Below are positions 11,380 to 24,700 of a DNA stretch of 64,000 bases, piece after piece; within the stretch, counting starts at the first letter, position 1, and every line of letters begins with the position of its first letter. Under the pieces are notes generated by a model that was not told the DNA's origin, did no database searches, and was given only the letters and a program-made list of their open reading frames with translations. The DNA is from Cyclospora cayetanensis (taxonomy: Eukaryota; Apicomplexa; Conoidasida; Eucoccidiorida; Eimeriidae), in NCBI RefSeq assembly GCF_002999335.1, contig NW_020312100.1:31014-95013 (forward strand). Reading direction: 5' to 3'. The position numbers and the translations under genes were made by a program.

Positions 11380-13720
11380 CAAAGCTCAGTCAATTTCTGA
11401 CGAGCTAGATCGAGTTCGTGCTTCTAAAAGATGAGGCAGTCTTCATGCTGGTCGCTGAGCCAAGCAGCGAGACAAGACGATTGTCAGCATTCAGCCCATT
11501 ACGACGGCTCTCCGACCAGTGCTTCATTAACAAATTTGATTGAACTTTCAGCTGAGGAAAAGCAAGAGCGGTCGCCCACTGCACTGCTTCAAGCTAATCT
11601 TGTGTGAGCCCCGTGCTGAAATCCGCGATAATGCAAGACTGCACAGTATAAAGAGCAGATTAAGCGGCCGGAGAGTGAGTAGTTAAAAAACTTCAACAAC
11701 CAAGAATCGATCAGAGCCTTAAGGCAAAACCTGTTTCCAGTGCTATAGAGAAACGGAAGTTGACGCATGTGCATGGGTTGCTGAATATGGTTTCTGATAC
11801 AAAAATTTTAGCGATGCTTCTTGTAAGCGAATCACTTGAGAGCTACACGAATCAGCAGTCTACTCGACGTTTGCGTTCACGAGCACTTTCTTACAAAACC
11901 TCATATACCCGGTTGAGGGACACGAAACTGCAGTTCCACATTTGCATTGCAAACTCGAGCATACCTGTACGCTGTTTGGACCTGTCATTGTCCAAGCTAA
12001 ACCGCAACGGCAAGCTAATCAAGGTTTTTGAGCCTATGAAGATGAACCGGATTGCGATCTATATGAACCGCGTACAAGAATCTAAGCGAAACACTCAAGA
12101 CCACCTACAGCATCGACTTCATGCACAATTATCCGTTGCGCGGCAAGCATTGGTATATGAAAGTGCACAACTGTTTATGCTTCACCAGCAATTCTATTTG
12201 ATTAATCCGGTGTCCTGAGTGCAGCAATTAGGCTAGATCGGGCAAAAATGTATGGAATTGCATTTTACTACCGAAAGTTCGTTTCTGGGTTCGCTAGGAT
12301 CGCTGCTGCTTGACTAATCTACTTAAGAAAACGCAGTAGGTGACATGGACAGCGGAGGCGTATTCCGTGACAACGACGTTTGCTGGCTGCCTGAAAGCTC
12401 TTTTGATACTTGTGCTGCTCACTTTAAAGCATTAGTTCTTCCTAGTAATCGATGCTAGTGTTCACGAAGAGGTGAACGCTATTCTCTTCGAAGAAGCTAC
12501 GGGCTTTTCAGAACAGCAAATTATTACTTGTTCTCCTCATCGCCACAGTGAAACCGAGCAACGGTGCTTACTTCGGGGCGAAAAGCTTCAGCTAGTGTGG
12601 CGGGGCATGGAAAAAGCTCGGCTGCCTTAATATTGTGATGAATCTAATGTTTAAAAGAACATTAGCACAAGACGAACTTTCAAGGCTTTGGTAATCCCAA
12701 ACGAATTTCGTGGGTTCGCTGCTTAGTTCAAGATCATTCTGCATTAACGTATCTAGAAGGCACCATCAAGGGGGGCCGCCGAGGCGCTTTTGCGACACCG
12801 CAATGCCTCATTCAAGTGCAGCGGTACCCCTGTTGGCTGTGACGATTCACAGTTTCCACTGACGTTGCGTGAGTCCTATGCATTGTACCTCCGCATATCA
12901 GGCACTTCTATTGCCAATTTTTGGAATCGGGAAAAGGTGAAACCCTAATACATTTAGCATAACCTGCTGCGCTGCATAACGAAGTATGGATTGTGTTTTT
13001 CCTTCCGACCGTGCTCTGCAGTTTTCTCTTACGCAAGGCACACAATGAGATTCATCTAGGCCACTGTGAGGCTTGTAGGACTACGAAATTTTTGTCATTC
13101 TGGTGGGCTGGGGTGAACCCAGAGGCACAGACATATGCACCTTCATGGCCAACTTGTCAACAGCTGAAGAAGCCCATTTTTCCCGGTTCCAGCCTCTTCG
13201 CAGGCGTCCGCTTTCTAAAAGCACTGATTTGATTTTGAACTGTTGCTGGACTGCCGGGACTCAGGGGTCCGTTTGGTCTCTTGGTTGTTGTCGACAGTGT
13301 CAGCAAGACATGCCAAACACATATCCCTTGCTCCAGCTCTTTCATGACTCACGCAGTCACTCAATTATTCGTATTCAATGTTTGGTTGTAGTAGCTTTGC
13401 TAATCCGTGCGGTTTTCTTTGCCTGTTAGCAAAGCTAAATTCGAGGAACTTCGGTAGCTGGCAAATACGCAGATTGCACTTTTGCGACGTCTCTTCAGAT
13501 TATGGAATTACTCCACATCCAGTGCTGGGTAGCGCAATGACTCCTTGACCATTGATGAAAAAGTAGTTTCAGCGTACAATTGACCCGTTGCCGGCCTCTG
13601 ACTGTACGTCTATCCTTTGTAGCCCGCTTTACTGCGCCAAAGCCTGCGTGATGGACTTGCATTGCCGTTCTCCCGAGGTGCCTTTGTTGTTTGCAAAGCA
13701 TCCTACCTCCACTTATCCCG
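11380..13720 (+). pseudogene. Ty3/gypsy retroelement remnant: protease-like, RT, RNase H, integrase
   Basis: Second dead gypsy-type element in the same orientation as the first. Near 11725-11770 a Cys-rich reading (CFQCYRETEVDAC) resembles a nucleocapsid zinc knuckle. The open frame 11760-12218 (152 codons) is in the protease-like position but weakly recognisable. From about 12250 the reading FYYRKFVSGFARIAA is the end of a gypsy reverse transcriptase, followed by FFLVIDASVHEEVNAILFEE (start of RNase H) and HRHSETEQRCL. At 13030-13190 the reading KAHNEIHLGHCEACRTTKFL, then FWWAGV and SWPTCQQLK, is the HHCC integrase zinc-binding domain with its first Cys replaced by Trp. GLLVVVDSVSK near 13270-13310 is the start of the integrase core. 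Stops and frame changes throughout show decay. Confidence 0.8.
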
Positions 13721-16700
13721 GTCCTATTGTTCAGGTTTCATAGCATTTTCCATGCGTTTGTAGTTCCGTCTTGTATTACCCGAATTTTCACAATAGAAGC
13801 AGGTGAGTTATCAAGGGGCTGTCTGAGGCTTTATAGGAGCGTGGGTTCAATTGGCTTTCTGTTTGGAACCACTTTAGATTGTAGGCTAAGGTATGTTTCA
13901 ATACGCCTGATTTCTATGGATTCCTAATCCCGGTTCGGATCTTCGTCTTTAGCCAAAAGCGCAGGAGACAAGAACTTCAGTTTGTGGAAAACTAAGAAGT
14001 CTGTCTCTTGTGCAAAGCCCGCCAATCGATTGTTCAACCGCTAAGTCGCTGCCCAGCCTGCGGCCATCTGACGGGGCACTGTGGGTAGCCGTGTAAGAAA
14101 CCATCGCCAAAGCAACTTTTCGTATACACTGTGACTTCAAGCAAGTAAAAGACTTATACTGCTCAATTGTACCGATCTATTGAACGAATTGCCCGCGCGA
14201 AATCTTTGAGTTATGCCAAAGCTTCGTGATCTGATCTTGGCAAGGAGCGATGAGTGCGGGTACGCTAAGAGACTGAAAAATGTATTAACCAATTCAAGAA
14301 GCCATCTCCCTGTTTACGAATAAATCAGGCATCGAAATGCTTCTTCGTCAATAAAAAAACACATGGAGCGCGTCTTTTTCTTCATCTACGGGTATGCAAA
14401 GCAAGGTAGAGCTCCATCCGCCCAACGAAATCTTCGAGTACTTGCCCATCCATGCTGCCGTCATAATCGTTCGGTAGGCATCCCATCATAAATGCATTCA
14501 GAACATTTTATAGACTGCTGTATCATAATCTTCTACCAGCTGCGGAGCTATTGCTTGTACATTTGCTGTGCAGGCTGATTTTGGTTGCACCGACAGTCGT
14601 TGCGCCTCCGTAAACATCCATACTCACATAAGTTTTCTCCCAGCCCGCTGCCAACATAGTATAAACTCTACATTTTCAATGACCTTGGCCAAAAGTAGAC
14701 AACTCTTGTAGGCAAACCTCACATCCCACCGCATCCACAGCAAGTCGGTGGACGGGGGGAACATTTACATCGATACATGCGATGCTAACAAAAGTAACGC
14801 CCTATTTAAGGTTTCCAAATGGATTCCCCTCTCTACAAAAAGTGTTCGAGCTCTGTAGGAGAAACGGATGGTATTCCAATAGAATTCTATTCTTCCCCCA
14901 CTCTTTCATTTCATTTGTGTCATGAAGGAAGAGGGACAGCTAGGGCGTGCCTTGATGCACCATCAAAGCAGTCCTAGCATTTACAGCTACTTGAACAGAG
15001 CGCTCAGCACACGCTCACAGAATATTGCATCTAACTGTATCGAGAAAACTGTAAAGTTATAGCATGAGGATAGCACCTCCGGAGAAGATACTTGAATAGA
15101 TGTTTCTATCACTTTAGGAGGCTTTTTTCTAAAATAAATAGTATAATGAGAGCAGCCCATTTGTATCTTAGCCTGCTAAAGCGATTGCAACATATGCTTA
15201 AGCTTCGTCGTCTATGATAGTGCCCCTCTGCTAGAAAATTTGCATATTTTCTGGAATATGTCCTTGAAGCGTCTTGCGTACTCGATCTTCTTAACATCGA
15301 GTGAAGGTAGATATCCCTGGCACGATCTCGATGCACTGCAGGACGAAAGAGTAGGAAACTTCCCTCGTATTGGTACTAGGTCTGATGTTTGCCATTTAAT
15401 TGTGAACTAGTGAATTAAGGTTTGGCTCTCAGGAATGCGAGATTCCCCTCTTTAGTGAGATCCACTGCGTCGCAGTAATGGTCTATGCACATAAGACAGT
15501 TTCCCCGATCACCAGCGAGAAACATAGGTATATGCTTGGAGCACTACGCGCTGTGACGTGCCCGAATAACAGCCAGGTGCCAGGAAGTTCGGGATGCGTG
15601 GCAAATCCTCTTTCATCACCTGTTGAAGTAGCTCGTGCATATTCGACGCCCTCCCTTCCAACTCGCCGACTATTGAAGTATGTGAGCACATTTTTCGATG
15701 GTCAGATGCCAAGCGCTGCGAGCTGTATGGGGGACAGGCTCCGTTTGATTGCCGGCATGGCCCCTGGATCCGATGCAGCACGTTGGAAGTTCTATTGATT
15801 CCGCTGCCTGGCACCGGGCTTGGCGAAGCTGGGTGGAAGTCTTTAACTTTTTATCATAACCATATTGAAGCTTGGTATGTAGCCTTGTCATCTCTAAGAA
15901 ATGCTGCGTTTGCAGTAGTGGCCATAATTTGAAATGTGGGCCATTTGCCTCTCCCGCCGTCTTTAGTCTTCGTCGTAACCGGCTATTCAGTTGCACTACG
16001 CTTTAATCCAACGCTGCTAGTTGACGATGTACCAAAAGTATGCTAGAGCCTACGAATGAAGCTTGAACAGCTGCTGCTGAAGATAAACCTACTAAGGTAC
16101 TCGCAGGTAGATCAGAGGTTCCGCTGCGGTTTGCCGTGCAGCGATAACATCACAGAGGAACACATGTACTTGTAAATTGAGTAAGCCCTTAAAAGGGTCT
16201 ATTATATTGTCTCCATGATTCCCCAATTCATTTATCGCTGATCACCGTCTTCCCACGGTCACTGCCGCATTTGACCATTGTAAGGCCCCCAAAGATACCC
16301 TGGTCATCCACACCGATTGTGAGACATCAGGCTCGTGAATATTATGCGATAAGGAGGATTAGAGTTGGCGATTGCCTTCATCAGGCCCAATGCAGCCCTG
16401 TTCAGGCATAGAAGCTTTAGTCTTGCTACCCCTTCTGCTATCGCAGTGCCTCCCCCCAGACGATCCAGCAAGTATCCGCTATTGGAATGGCGTGCAATGC
16501 TGAGTTGCAGTGCCGTGCCAAGCACTCTCAGCATCCTGGCGTTGCGAGTAGGTCCAATGTGGGCTAGGAGTGCTTGGGTGGAGATGCCAAACTCGACAGC
16601 GAATCTACTTGCCCATCGTTTTAAATCCATGCAAGGTCTATCAAAAGATAGTATCAACGCATAGGCCTCTTTTGGAGATGATCCGACTACTCCACACAGA

Positions 16701-18552
16701 TGATCATAAAAGTATTTTGTTCATAACAAAATCGCATTTACCGAGCTGACTGCTGCACCCCTGCGAAACATATTATAGCAGCAATATCAGGAGGCTTTGC
16801 TACCAGACAAGACTCAACAATCTAACTAAACAGCCGCCTCTTTGCGGAATTAATAAATAGCTAATCAGCCATCGATGACTGCCTCTGTAGGCATTGCCGT
16901 CCAGTTTGGGGCTTAGGTAGGATAACTATCCCATTGCCCCTGTTGGTAACAGTGATGCGTCAGTTACTAGGAACCTCTTTGCTGATAGGGTATTGATGCT
17001 TCCCCATTCTGCAACCTTGTCCATCGATAATTTCAACGTTTGAGTCAAGTTAAATCACGGGGAAAATCCAGCAATCATTTAAAGGCCTGGAATGTTACCC
17101 TTCCGTGTAATTCAATTTATACAAAAATCTTACTAGCAAGTAATGCAGACAATCCTGCCTTTTTATAGCCTCTAAATGCCCTATTGCCCTCAAAGCTATA
17201 GGCTTACAGGATGCGCGATATTTCTCAGAGCATATTTTCAAAGGCCGCGATACCAGCTCGAAACGCGATTCTATTCTACATGCTGCTCCTGTACCGGAGC
17301 CTGCATAAGCTGGGCCAAAGGGAGGGTGAATGATTTCGAAGAGAATCTCACCAGGTCTTCATCAAGTGTCATATTCGGAGCCGAGTTTAGCTTTATGGGT
17401 ATTCTAAGTGAAGGTTTACACCATGGCTCACTTTGCTCCATGCAAGCAGTGGCCATTATAATCGTACTGAATTACAGTCACTGTGCACACACTAGCATAT
17501 ATTGAAAATTACACCTGTGAGTGAAGTAATAAGTAAATTTGCCAATTAGTACCCGGATCAAGCACAGTTTAACCTGCTACACAGTTCTTCTGTTTTTGGA
17601 GACAAATAGGACTTTTGAGTCTACTTGCGGCTTTGCAGTCTTTTACGTTGTTAGCTGGGGGAACTTGTGATTTAAGGGTTTGAGTGGATATGCACGCCGT
17701 GTGTCCAGCCTTGTATTCCCTTTCGAGATTTCAATGTGGTTATTCTGTCAATATTGCTGAATCTACTGGATGGAGCGTTATGTGCTCAAATTGCATATTT
17801 TCATGGCGTTGAACCAAGCGAGCACCGTAATGTATCTGACACAAAGCAGGCAAATCGCGACGCCCTAGATTAAACAAAGCTTGAGACCGTGTAGAGGAGC
17901 CTTGTGGCAACTGTGTACGTGTAGTGCGGCTGGTTCCATCCTATGGGAGAGCTCACGGAGCCTAGAAGACAAGGCCTTCAGCTTGCGGTATATGTCTCAG
18001 GACCTGGGGACTAAGGACCAAATTGGGTTGGTTATATTTTAAAAAGCGAGCTGTGAACAGCTGAGCGCGCCCATACTTGCGAAGCTATAGACGCACCGGA
18101 ATGTAGGGAAAGAATGATCCATGCAGACGTACATGTGTAGCGTCGTCGGTAGTCTAGAGATCGCTTGTTGCGAAACTCAGGTCTAAAGGCGAGCACCAAA
18201 CGAATTTTCGATCTTTATAAAGGCGGAGGGCCAAACAAAATAAATGATTTCAGCATCGGATAGTAAATCGGCTCTCTAAACCGTGATCCCTGACCTCGAA
18301 CACAAAGGGCCCGCCGACCAGGCCTGTCGGATGGGCTCGACACCCCAACTAAGTGGAAGGCCTCGTTCATGTTTTACTTTCCCCTACTTTTTCTGTCCCT
18401 TTGTGTACATGCATGGCAGAAAATATGCATTTTGTGGGCTCGCTGTTTGGGCTTCGGAGGGAGTTGCCGGATGGGCCTTGTGAGCCGCGCCGCAGTTCCC
18501 ACTGCCGGCAAGACTCTACGGTTGAGAAACTACCTCGACTCCCAGCAGCCTT
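13721..18552. other. Gene-poor P-type DNA upstream of the kinase gene
   Basis: About 4.8 kb without a supportable gene. Open frames are short and match nothing I know. One copy of a dispersed repeat lies at 14928-15045. A short reading near 16280-16340 (TLVIHTDCETSG) resembles the start of a retroelement RNase H but is too short to call. The final few hundred bases hold the promoter and any 5' UTR of the kinase gene; no defined element was recognised. Confidence 0.45.
14928..15045 (+). repeat. Dispersed ~120-bp repeat, copy 1 (diverged)
   Basis: Begins GAGGGACAGCTAGG, carries TCCTAGCATTTACAGCTA in the middle and ends near TTGCATCTAACTGTATCGAG. The same order of blocks occurs at 49945-50030, 51264-51386 (opposite strand) and 52299-52419. 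This is the most diverged copy and contains a small internal insertion before TTGCATC. Confidence 0.55.
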
Positions 18553-18744
18553 TTGCGCCTGAAATGTAGACAAGGGAAGAAACGCAGCCAAATGGTGCTT
18601 CCTCTTTTCGTCTTGTTCGCGAGTGACCGAACCACAGGCCGGACCAATGGTGCAGTGAAGCTACAGCTCGGACGCGCAGTGTTGCAGCAAAAGATGGTGA
18701 GCCTGTATGCATGGCATGACCATAGGCGGCAGCGAAGAGGCTGC

Positions 18745-21700
18745 ATGGAGCGGCAACAGCCCTGCATCTTTCCGAGGTGCCTCCGTGTCAACCTGAAGAC
18801 TTGCGCCGCAGCAGTCCTCGGGATTACGTGTTGCCTGCTCTGCACCATCGGCTTCCCAGCGGCAGCATTGGTGGCGCACCGAGGCTTGAGCAAAAGCTCC
18901 TTTGCCGGGGTAGACACAAGGGGTGCTCAGCGTGTAAGGTCGTTCTTGCGCTTTCGCGCTGTGTCACCCCATGCGAGCCAGCTCTTCCTGCAACTTCCCC
19001 TGGAGGAGGGCCATAATGAAGAGTTCCCCTTTGAGAGTTCCCAAGGAGTGGTCTTGCTGCAAAAAAGTACATCTGCGACGGGAGATGGGCATGCATCAGC
19101 CACAGGTATGCACGCGCCCCAGGCAATCAGTGAGTATTGATCTGTGGTACCTGACGGAAAAGCAAGTTCTTCTGGCTGGAAACATGTCAAGACATTGCCG
19201 TCCGTCTGATTCTCAAGATCTGTGATTCTGGGACTGCTTGGGTGTAAATGCAGTCTTCTCGTCGTTGCTTCGGCGTCTCCCTGGACGTTTGCACGTGGCT
19301 GCACAGCAGCCACCCTCCGCTAGTGAAGGCCTCTCTTTGTCAATGGCCATGAGCCTTTGTCGTCTTTCTTTTGACGACTTGGATCCAAAGTTAGGAGGAG
19401 GAACATACGGGGAGGTGTACCCAATGCGAGCTGGTGCTCTGTCAGGCGGCCCTTGCATCCCCACAGCGGCACAAGCTGAAGGAGCGAAAGGAGCTGCACA
19501 AACAGACGATCCAGGCCCCAAATTCGCCGTGAAGGTCTTTAGACTGAGGGGACTAGTTGGACTAATGAAAGCGGCGGAAGAGGGGCAAAAGGAACTGAGG
19601 GCCCCTGAGTTGCAAGCCCTTAAGAAGGCAGCAAGCGAGCTCAAGTAAGCCAAGAGCAGCTACCTTAGTGGCTATTTTTTCCCTGCGCGCTCTGCCGCTT
19701 CGGCCAAGTCTCACTTCCTGTAGTATTTTGCTGCATCGACTAGTGACACTGCACGTAAAAAACGGAGTATCGGCAAATCGAGCTTCCGAAGGGGGAATCG
19801 TTCAATGAACACAGACAGAGCCCCCAGCCAGCTCTCCAGAGTGTTGCACATCAAAACACAACAGAAGAAACCAAATGATGGCTCGCCGAAAGAGTCGCTA
19901 CACATAGAGGCCCGGAGGCAATCGGCTGCGAAGCCAGAGAGAGAAAGAGAGACTCTCTCTGGATTGCACTCATGAGTACTGTACACCTCTTTGGTGCATC
20001 CCTCCAGCACGTGGTACTTTCCTGCATACTCTCAAGTAGAAGCATTTCCTTCGCAGGTCTGTCAATCTCAAGGACCCCTTCACTGTCTCCGCCTTAAAGG
20101 AGGTGCTGGAAGATCCTGGAATGCTAGGCACTCTGGAGGCGCTTCAGCAACAGAGCCTGTTATCCCCTGAGGCATTCTTGCAGAACTTTGCGGCTATTCG
20201 CAGCGCAATTTACACAAAGTGCTTTCTTGATGAGCTGGAAGAGACAGGACTCATCTTTATCCAGATGGACAGGGCTCTTGAAAAACTAGACCCCGCCATG
20301 TGGGAAAAAATGAAGGGTAGGTTTTATTGCCTACTTCGTCGCATTTCCCAACGTGTCGTTCTGCTTGTGTCGTTACGTGGCTCGTATAATAACACACACC
20401 CAGCCACGTGTACGGGGCGAGCTGCCAATATTCAGTAGATGCATATACCAGAGAATGCGCACGAACCGGCTTTAATTCTCAGCCAAACAGTAAGCTTTAA
20501 TTCTTAGCCAAACAGTAAAAGTGGCAATTCGTTGAGTGGGTGGCCACTGCCGTATCTCAAGACTTTGACGTACCTGATTCGTAACATGTGTTGGCCACTG
20601 GGAGTCCACTCTCAATGCTGCAATCACCTGCTGCTTCTCATTGGTGCTTCAAACTTGCATTCCGCATGTCCTTTTGAGTGCAGATGCCTCAAAGGAGGAA
20701 CGCGTGTCTCTGTTTGCTACCGTGGGGAGACGGTATGTTCACTGGTCGTTGCCTCTGGGGAGAGTGCTTGTCAAGGACAAACATCAGAGACTCCACTGGG
20801 GTGTTCTCGTAAATTTGTTTGACGGCGATCTGGAGGTTTGTTGCTGGTCCTTCCTATTGATGAAGCGTATGCTGGTGCTCCTCAGGTGCTCTGGAACTGC
20901 TACTACAGCTGCCGCTATGCTACGTTTTCCCCTTGCAGAACTGCAGAAGTGTCTGTAAGCACTCCTTTGCAGCTGCTAATGGTGGTACTGCGCTTTTTTA
21001 CTGTTTGAATCAACGATTTTCTGGCTCTATGCCCTCAGCCTCAAGCCAATCGCAATTCCGACGGCTCAATCCTGGACGGGTGGGCTGTTGGGGAACGCAA
21101 CGCGGTGCTGAAGGAGATTTTCGCGGAAAAGAGCTCGCTCTTATCGTTATCGTCCAAAGCCATTCAGCCATTTGTTTACATGCACAATTTCTTCGGGTTC
21201 GGACACTTTGACATTAAGCCAGCCAACCTTCTTTACTCGAGAAGTACTAGGCACGTCATGCTACTTATGGCACACATGCAAAACCCCAACTTAGATGGAC
21301 TTAACGAAAAGTCATAGCGTTTGGGGGCACTTTTACAAGCGGCACAAGCAAAATGTGTATGCGAGGAAACTATTGGAACCAGCATACTGACCCTTCGTGA
21401 GCGCTTGAACTCTCATCCTTGCATGTGATATGTCCACACACTTCTCAGGAAGGAATCCCACCCAACGGTCCAGTTAGCGGCGGGTGATTTTGGAATGGCA
21501 ACTCTCCTGGGGCAGAACGTACTCATGCGAGGAACAGTTGCTTTTATGGCTCCGGAAATAGAGAGGCCCAAGAAGCAAACAACCCCACCCCCGCGAATCG
21601 TAGCTCTTCCCGAGCATGATGTGTTTGCCCTGGGCCTGACACTCGCTTATTTCTGGAGCGTCTCTGCTTTTTGTCCTGTCTCCTATCCATGGGTGGAACG

Positions 21701-24700
21701 CTGCATTGTACCACATATACAGAATGGAGCTACATTCTCCTTCGATACCATGTCGAGCACCGTGTCTCCCCAGTTGTATACACCAATCGTGAAGAAAGAA
21801 CTAAAGAAATGCCTGCAACCGGGCGGCAGGGTGGATAAGTTGTACAGCTCTAAAATGCCCTTTGTCATTAAATTGAAAATTGCGCAAATGACAGAAGTCA
21901 ATCCGAATCTTCGCATCTCCATGAACAACGCCTTCAGTTTTATGGCAGGTAAAGTGAAGCCCCTATGGAAGCATTTAATAAGCTCGCCTTTGAGTGCTTT
22001 AAAAGTTTGATTACATCGAATGAACGGGTCGTACGGCAAAATTAGTACTTCCTGAATTTTAGATTCAAGCCTTCCGTTAGAACAAGGAGGCAAGAGCAGT
22101 CTTTTGCTGGATGAGAGCAAAATATCGTGGCCAAGAGGACATAACCACATGTAGTGGCAGTTCACGTCACCAAGATATGCAGACAGAGGTAGTATACTTG
22201 TGAAAGTTTCCAGAAGAAACATTTTTTGTATTGCTTACGTGAAGGTGGTCCCTTGTCTTTTCGATGCATGATCTGTGCCCTGTGCATTCAGTTACCATGG
22301 CCTTGGAAACGGTACGGGGAACCTCGGTAGAAGACGGTACGCGACTTCTGGAAGAAACAAAGCAGACCAGTCTTTTCCAACTCTCTCTCAAGATGAGTCG
22401 ATTGGAAAAGATTGACACGCAGGGCCAGGAGAGACAGCAACAAGCCACAAGAGTCCTTAGAGCACTTCAGGACCTGGGTGTGTATGCACACGTTACCACA
22501 TATCCAGCGAAATGTGCAGACACACTGCTGCGAAAGCGTTACGTTTTGTGCAGCTGAAACTAGTGTAGGCAAGCGTACTACCAAAGCACTAAAGCGTATC
22601 AGTGAAAATCACACGACTGCCTTGATGTGTCTTTACTGCAGCCATTGGGAGTACGCTAAAAGAGGTCGTTGAAGCAGCTGTCAGTCCGGTTGCTCTGGAA
22701 GATTTACTCTCTCTCGACGTCTTGCCAGCAGTGACTGACGAGGAGAAGGCAACAGTCAGAAACGAGCTCGAAAAGGCTCTGCAATGGGCCCCTGTGCGTC
22801 ATCAAGAGGGTCAAACGACGGGGGCAACCCACGCGGATCGCGTTGACGCAGTCTTTGGACTCAGTCTAGATGGCTTGGAAGTCCGTATTGAGCAGGAAAT
22901 TACCGATAGGAAAAGTAAGACTTACAAACCTAGTTCATTATTCTTAGCTCCGTGCGATGGCTTTTCAGAACCACGACACTCCAGATCGCCTCCCGAAAAG
23001 GTCTATATACTAGAAAGGTTTACTGCCTTTCTGGCATTTGTAGTGTTGCTACCTCCATTAAGGGCTTACCTGCAGTCCCAGAGGCTCGACAGTGCTAAAC
23101 GGGTTAGCATTTGGTAGGGAAGAAGTGGATTCCTGCAGCACGTATCTTCCTGGGTTGAGCAGGATCGAAGTGTGTGCGCATCTTTACGATTAATGCAGTG
23201 GAGGCAGCCAGCGTGGCCGTGTCAAAGGCCGTCCAGGTGTATGTAAATGAGGAGTACTCACTGGAGCCCAACACTCAGCTGCTAGATGAGACGCCAAGCG
23301 AAGCAGCCATTTCAACTATTCTCCGCTCTGTAGGCGTCAACCCAGAGAGGGAAAGCGAAGTTACGAAGTACCTCTCGGACAGGCAAGCTTGCTGGTGTTG
23401 CCTTTTGTTCTCGTCACTTTGATCCTCTCTGACCTTCCTGTTGCCCCCGCCTCTAAGGTTCTTCGTCACCTTGCTGCATTCGCCGCCATGCGCTGCTTCA
23501 GCCTGCTGATTTGCTTCTTTTCCGTGCGCTCTCTTGCTCCACAATACGGGACTGCTTTCGGCTCTGGGGGATGTCAGTGCGTGTTGTTTCATTCTAAAGG
23601 CCATCCACTGACTCGCGACGCGTATCCTGTGCAACTAAGCACCCCTTTCCACATCCTTGGCCTTTCAACGAACGGTCACGGTATTCCGATTTTTGCTGTG
23701 CGCCTTCCCAGAGCTTGTGCTTCGTATGTGTCCTGGACGTCTGCGGATCGTCTTGTGCGCGTCGCCCTTCGGCGTTGCGTTTCATCCGTCTCCTCCGCCT
23801 CTGCTATACATCGCAAGTATGCAAGTGGAAACGCTGTTACCGAAGAGGAAGCCACAGCTCTACAGGATTGCATGTGGGCTGAGGTAAAAGCAGCGACTGC
23901 CGAAACACATTACGGCCTGCCCTGGGGTGTTTCTGGAGCAAAAATGGATTTTGGATTTTCAGAGAGTCAAGTATCTCGGATAGTTCGAGATAAGATGATC
24001 AAAGTGATAAGCAAAACTGCTTGTAAGTGACAAAGGCAAAAGTGTCCTGGATCAGACTTTTCTGCAGCGTGCAGTCGGGTTCTTCCTGTATTCTTACGTT
24101 GCTGTCGCGGAGCTGACGCTTCGATCTATCTCCCTGATGTGTCTGTTGCTGATCTCCTGCTGTGCTGTTTAGCTACCTGTAGCCCATTATATGCCATCGT
24201 GCTCCACACATTCTCCCTGCACCTCGTCGCTGTTTTTGCTGTGCTTGCGTCATAACTATCTGCCTCCTCCTTGGCAGCTGTTACAGTTGGATAATGAAGT
24301 GTCTCTATTCCATTTATACATATGCTTTCTTTTCACAGGGTCAGTGGAGAACGCCAAGAAGCTCCTTTTACTACAAATAAAAAGGGCTGTCTACCGCCTG
24401 CCATCTGACTCGCTCCCCGGGGGCACTAATCTGCGGGGTGTATATGCAGCAGTGCTAAGGGAGATGCATAAAGATCACTTTGTCCCTCTACCTTTCGGGG
24501 TTTGGGATGAACGCGAAGAATATATTGAGGCGCTTTACGATATCAAACTAAGTTTTTTTAGGGAGTTAGTCGCGTATACTGCAACTAAAGAGGAGCTCTC
24601 CAAGAAAGCCGCAGAGATACTCCACGCACTGGACCCAGAAGAAAGTAAGATTACTTAGTTCTCGTGTTCATCCTACGTGGACCGACTTTGATTTATGCGA

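Noticed and set aside
16240..16660. Possible third retroelement relic (TLVIHTDCETSG)
   Set aside because: One short RNase H-like motif without the RT or integrase blocks around it; not enough to call.
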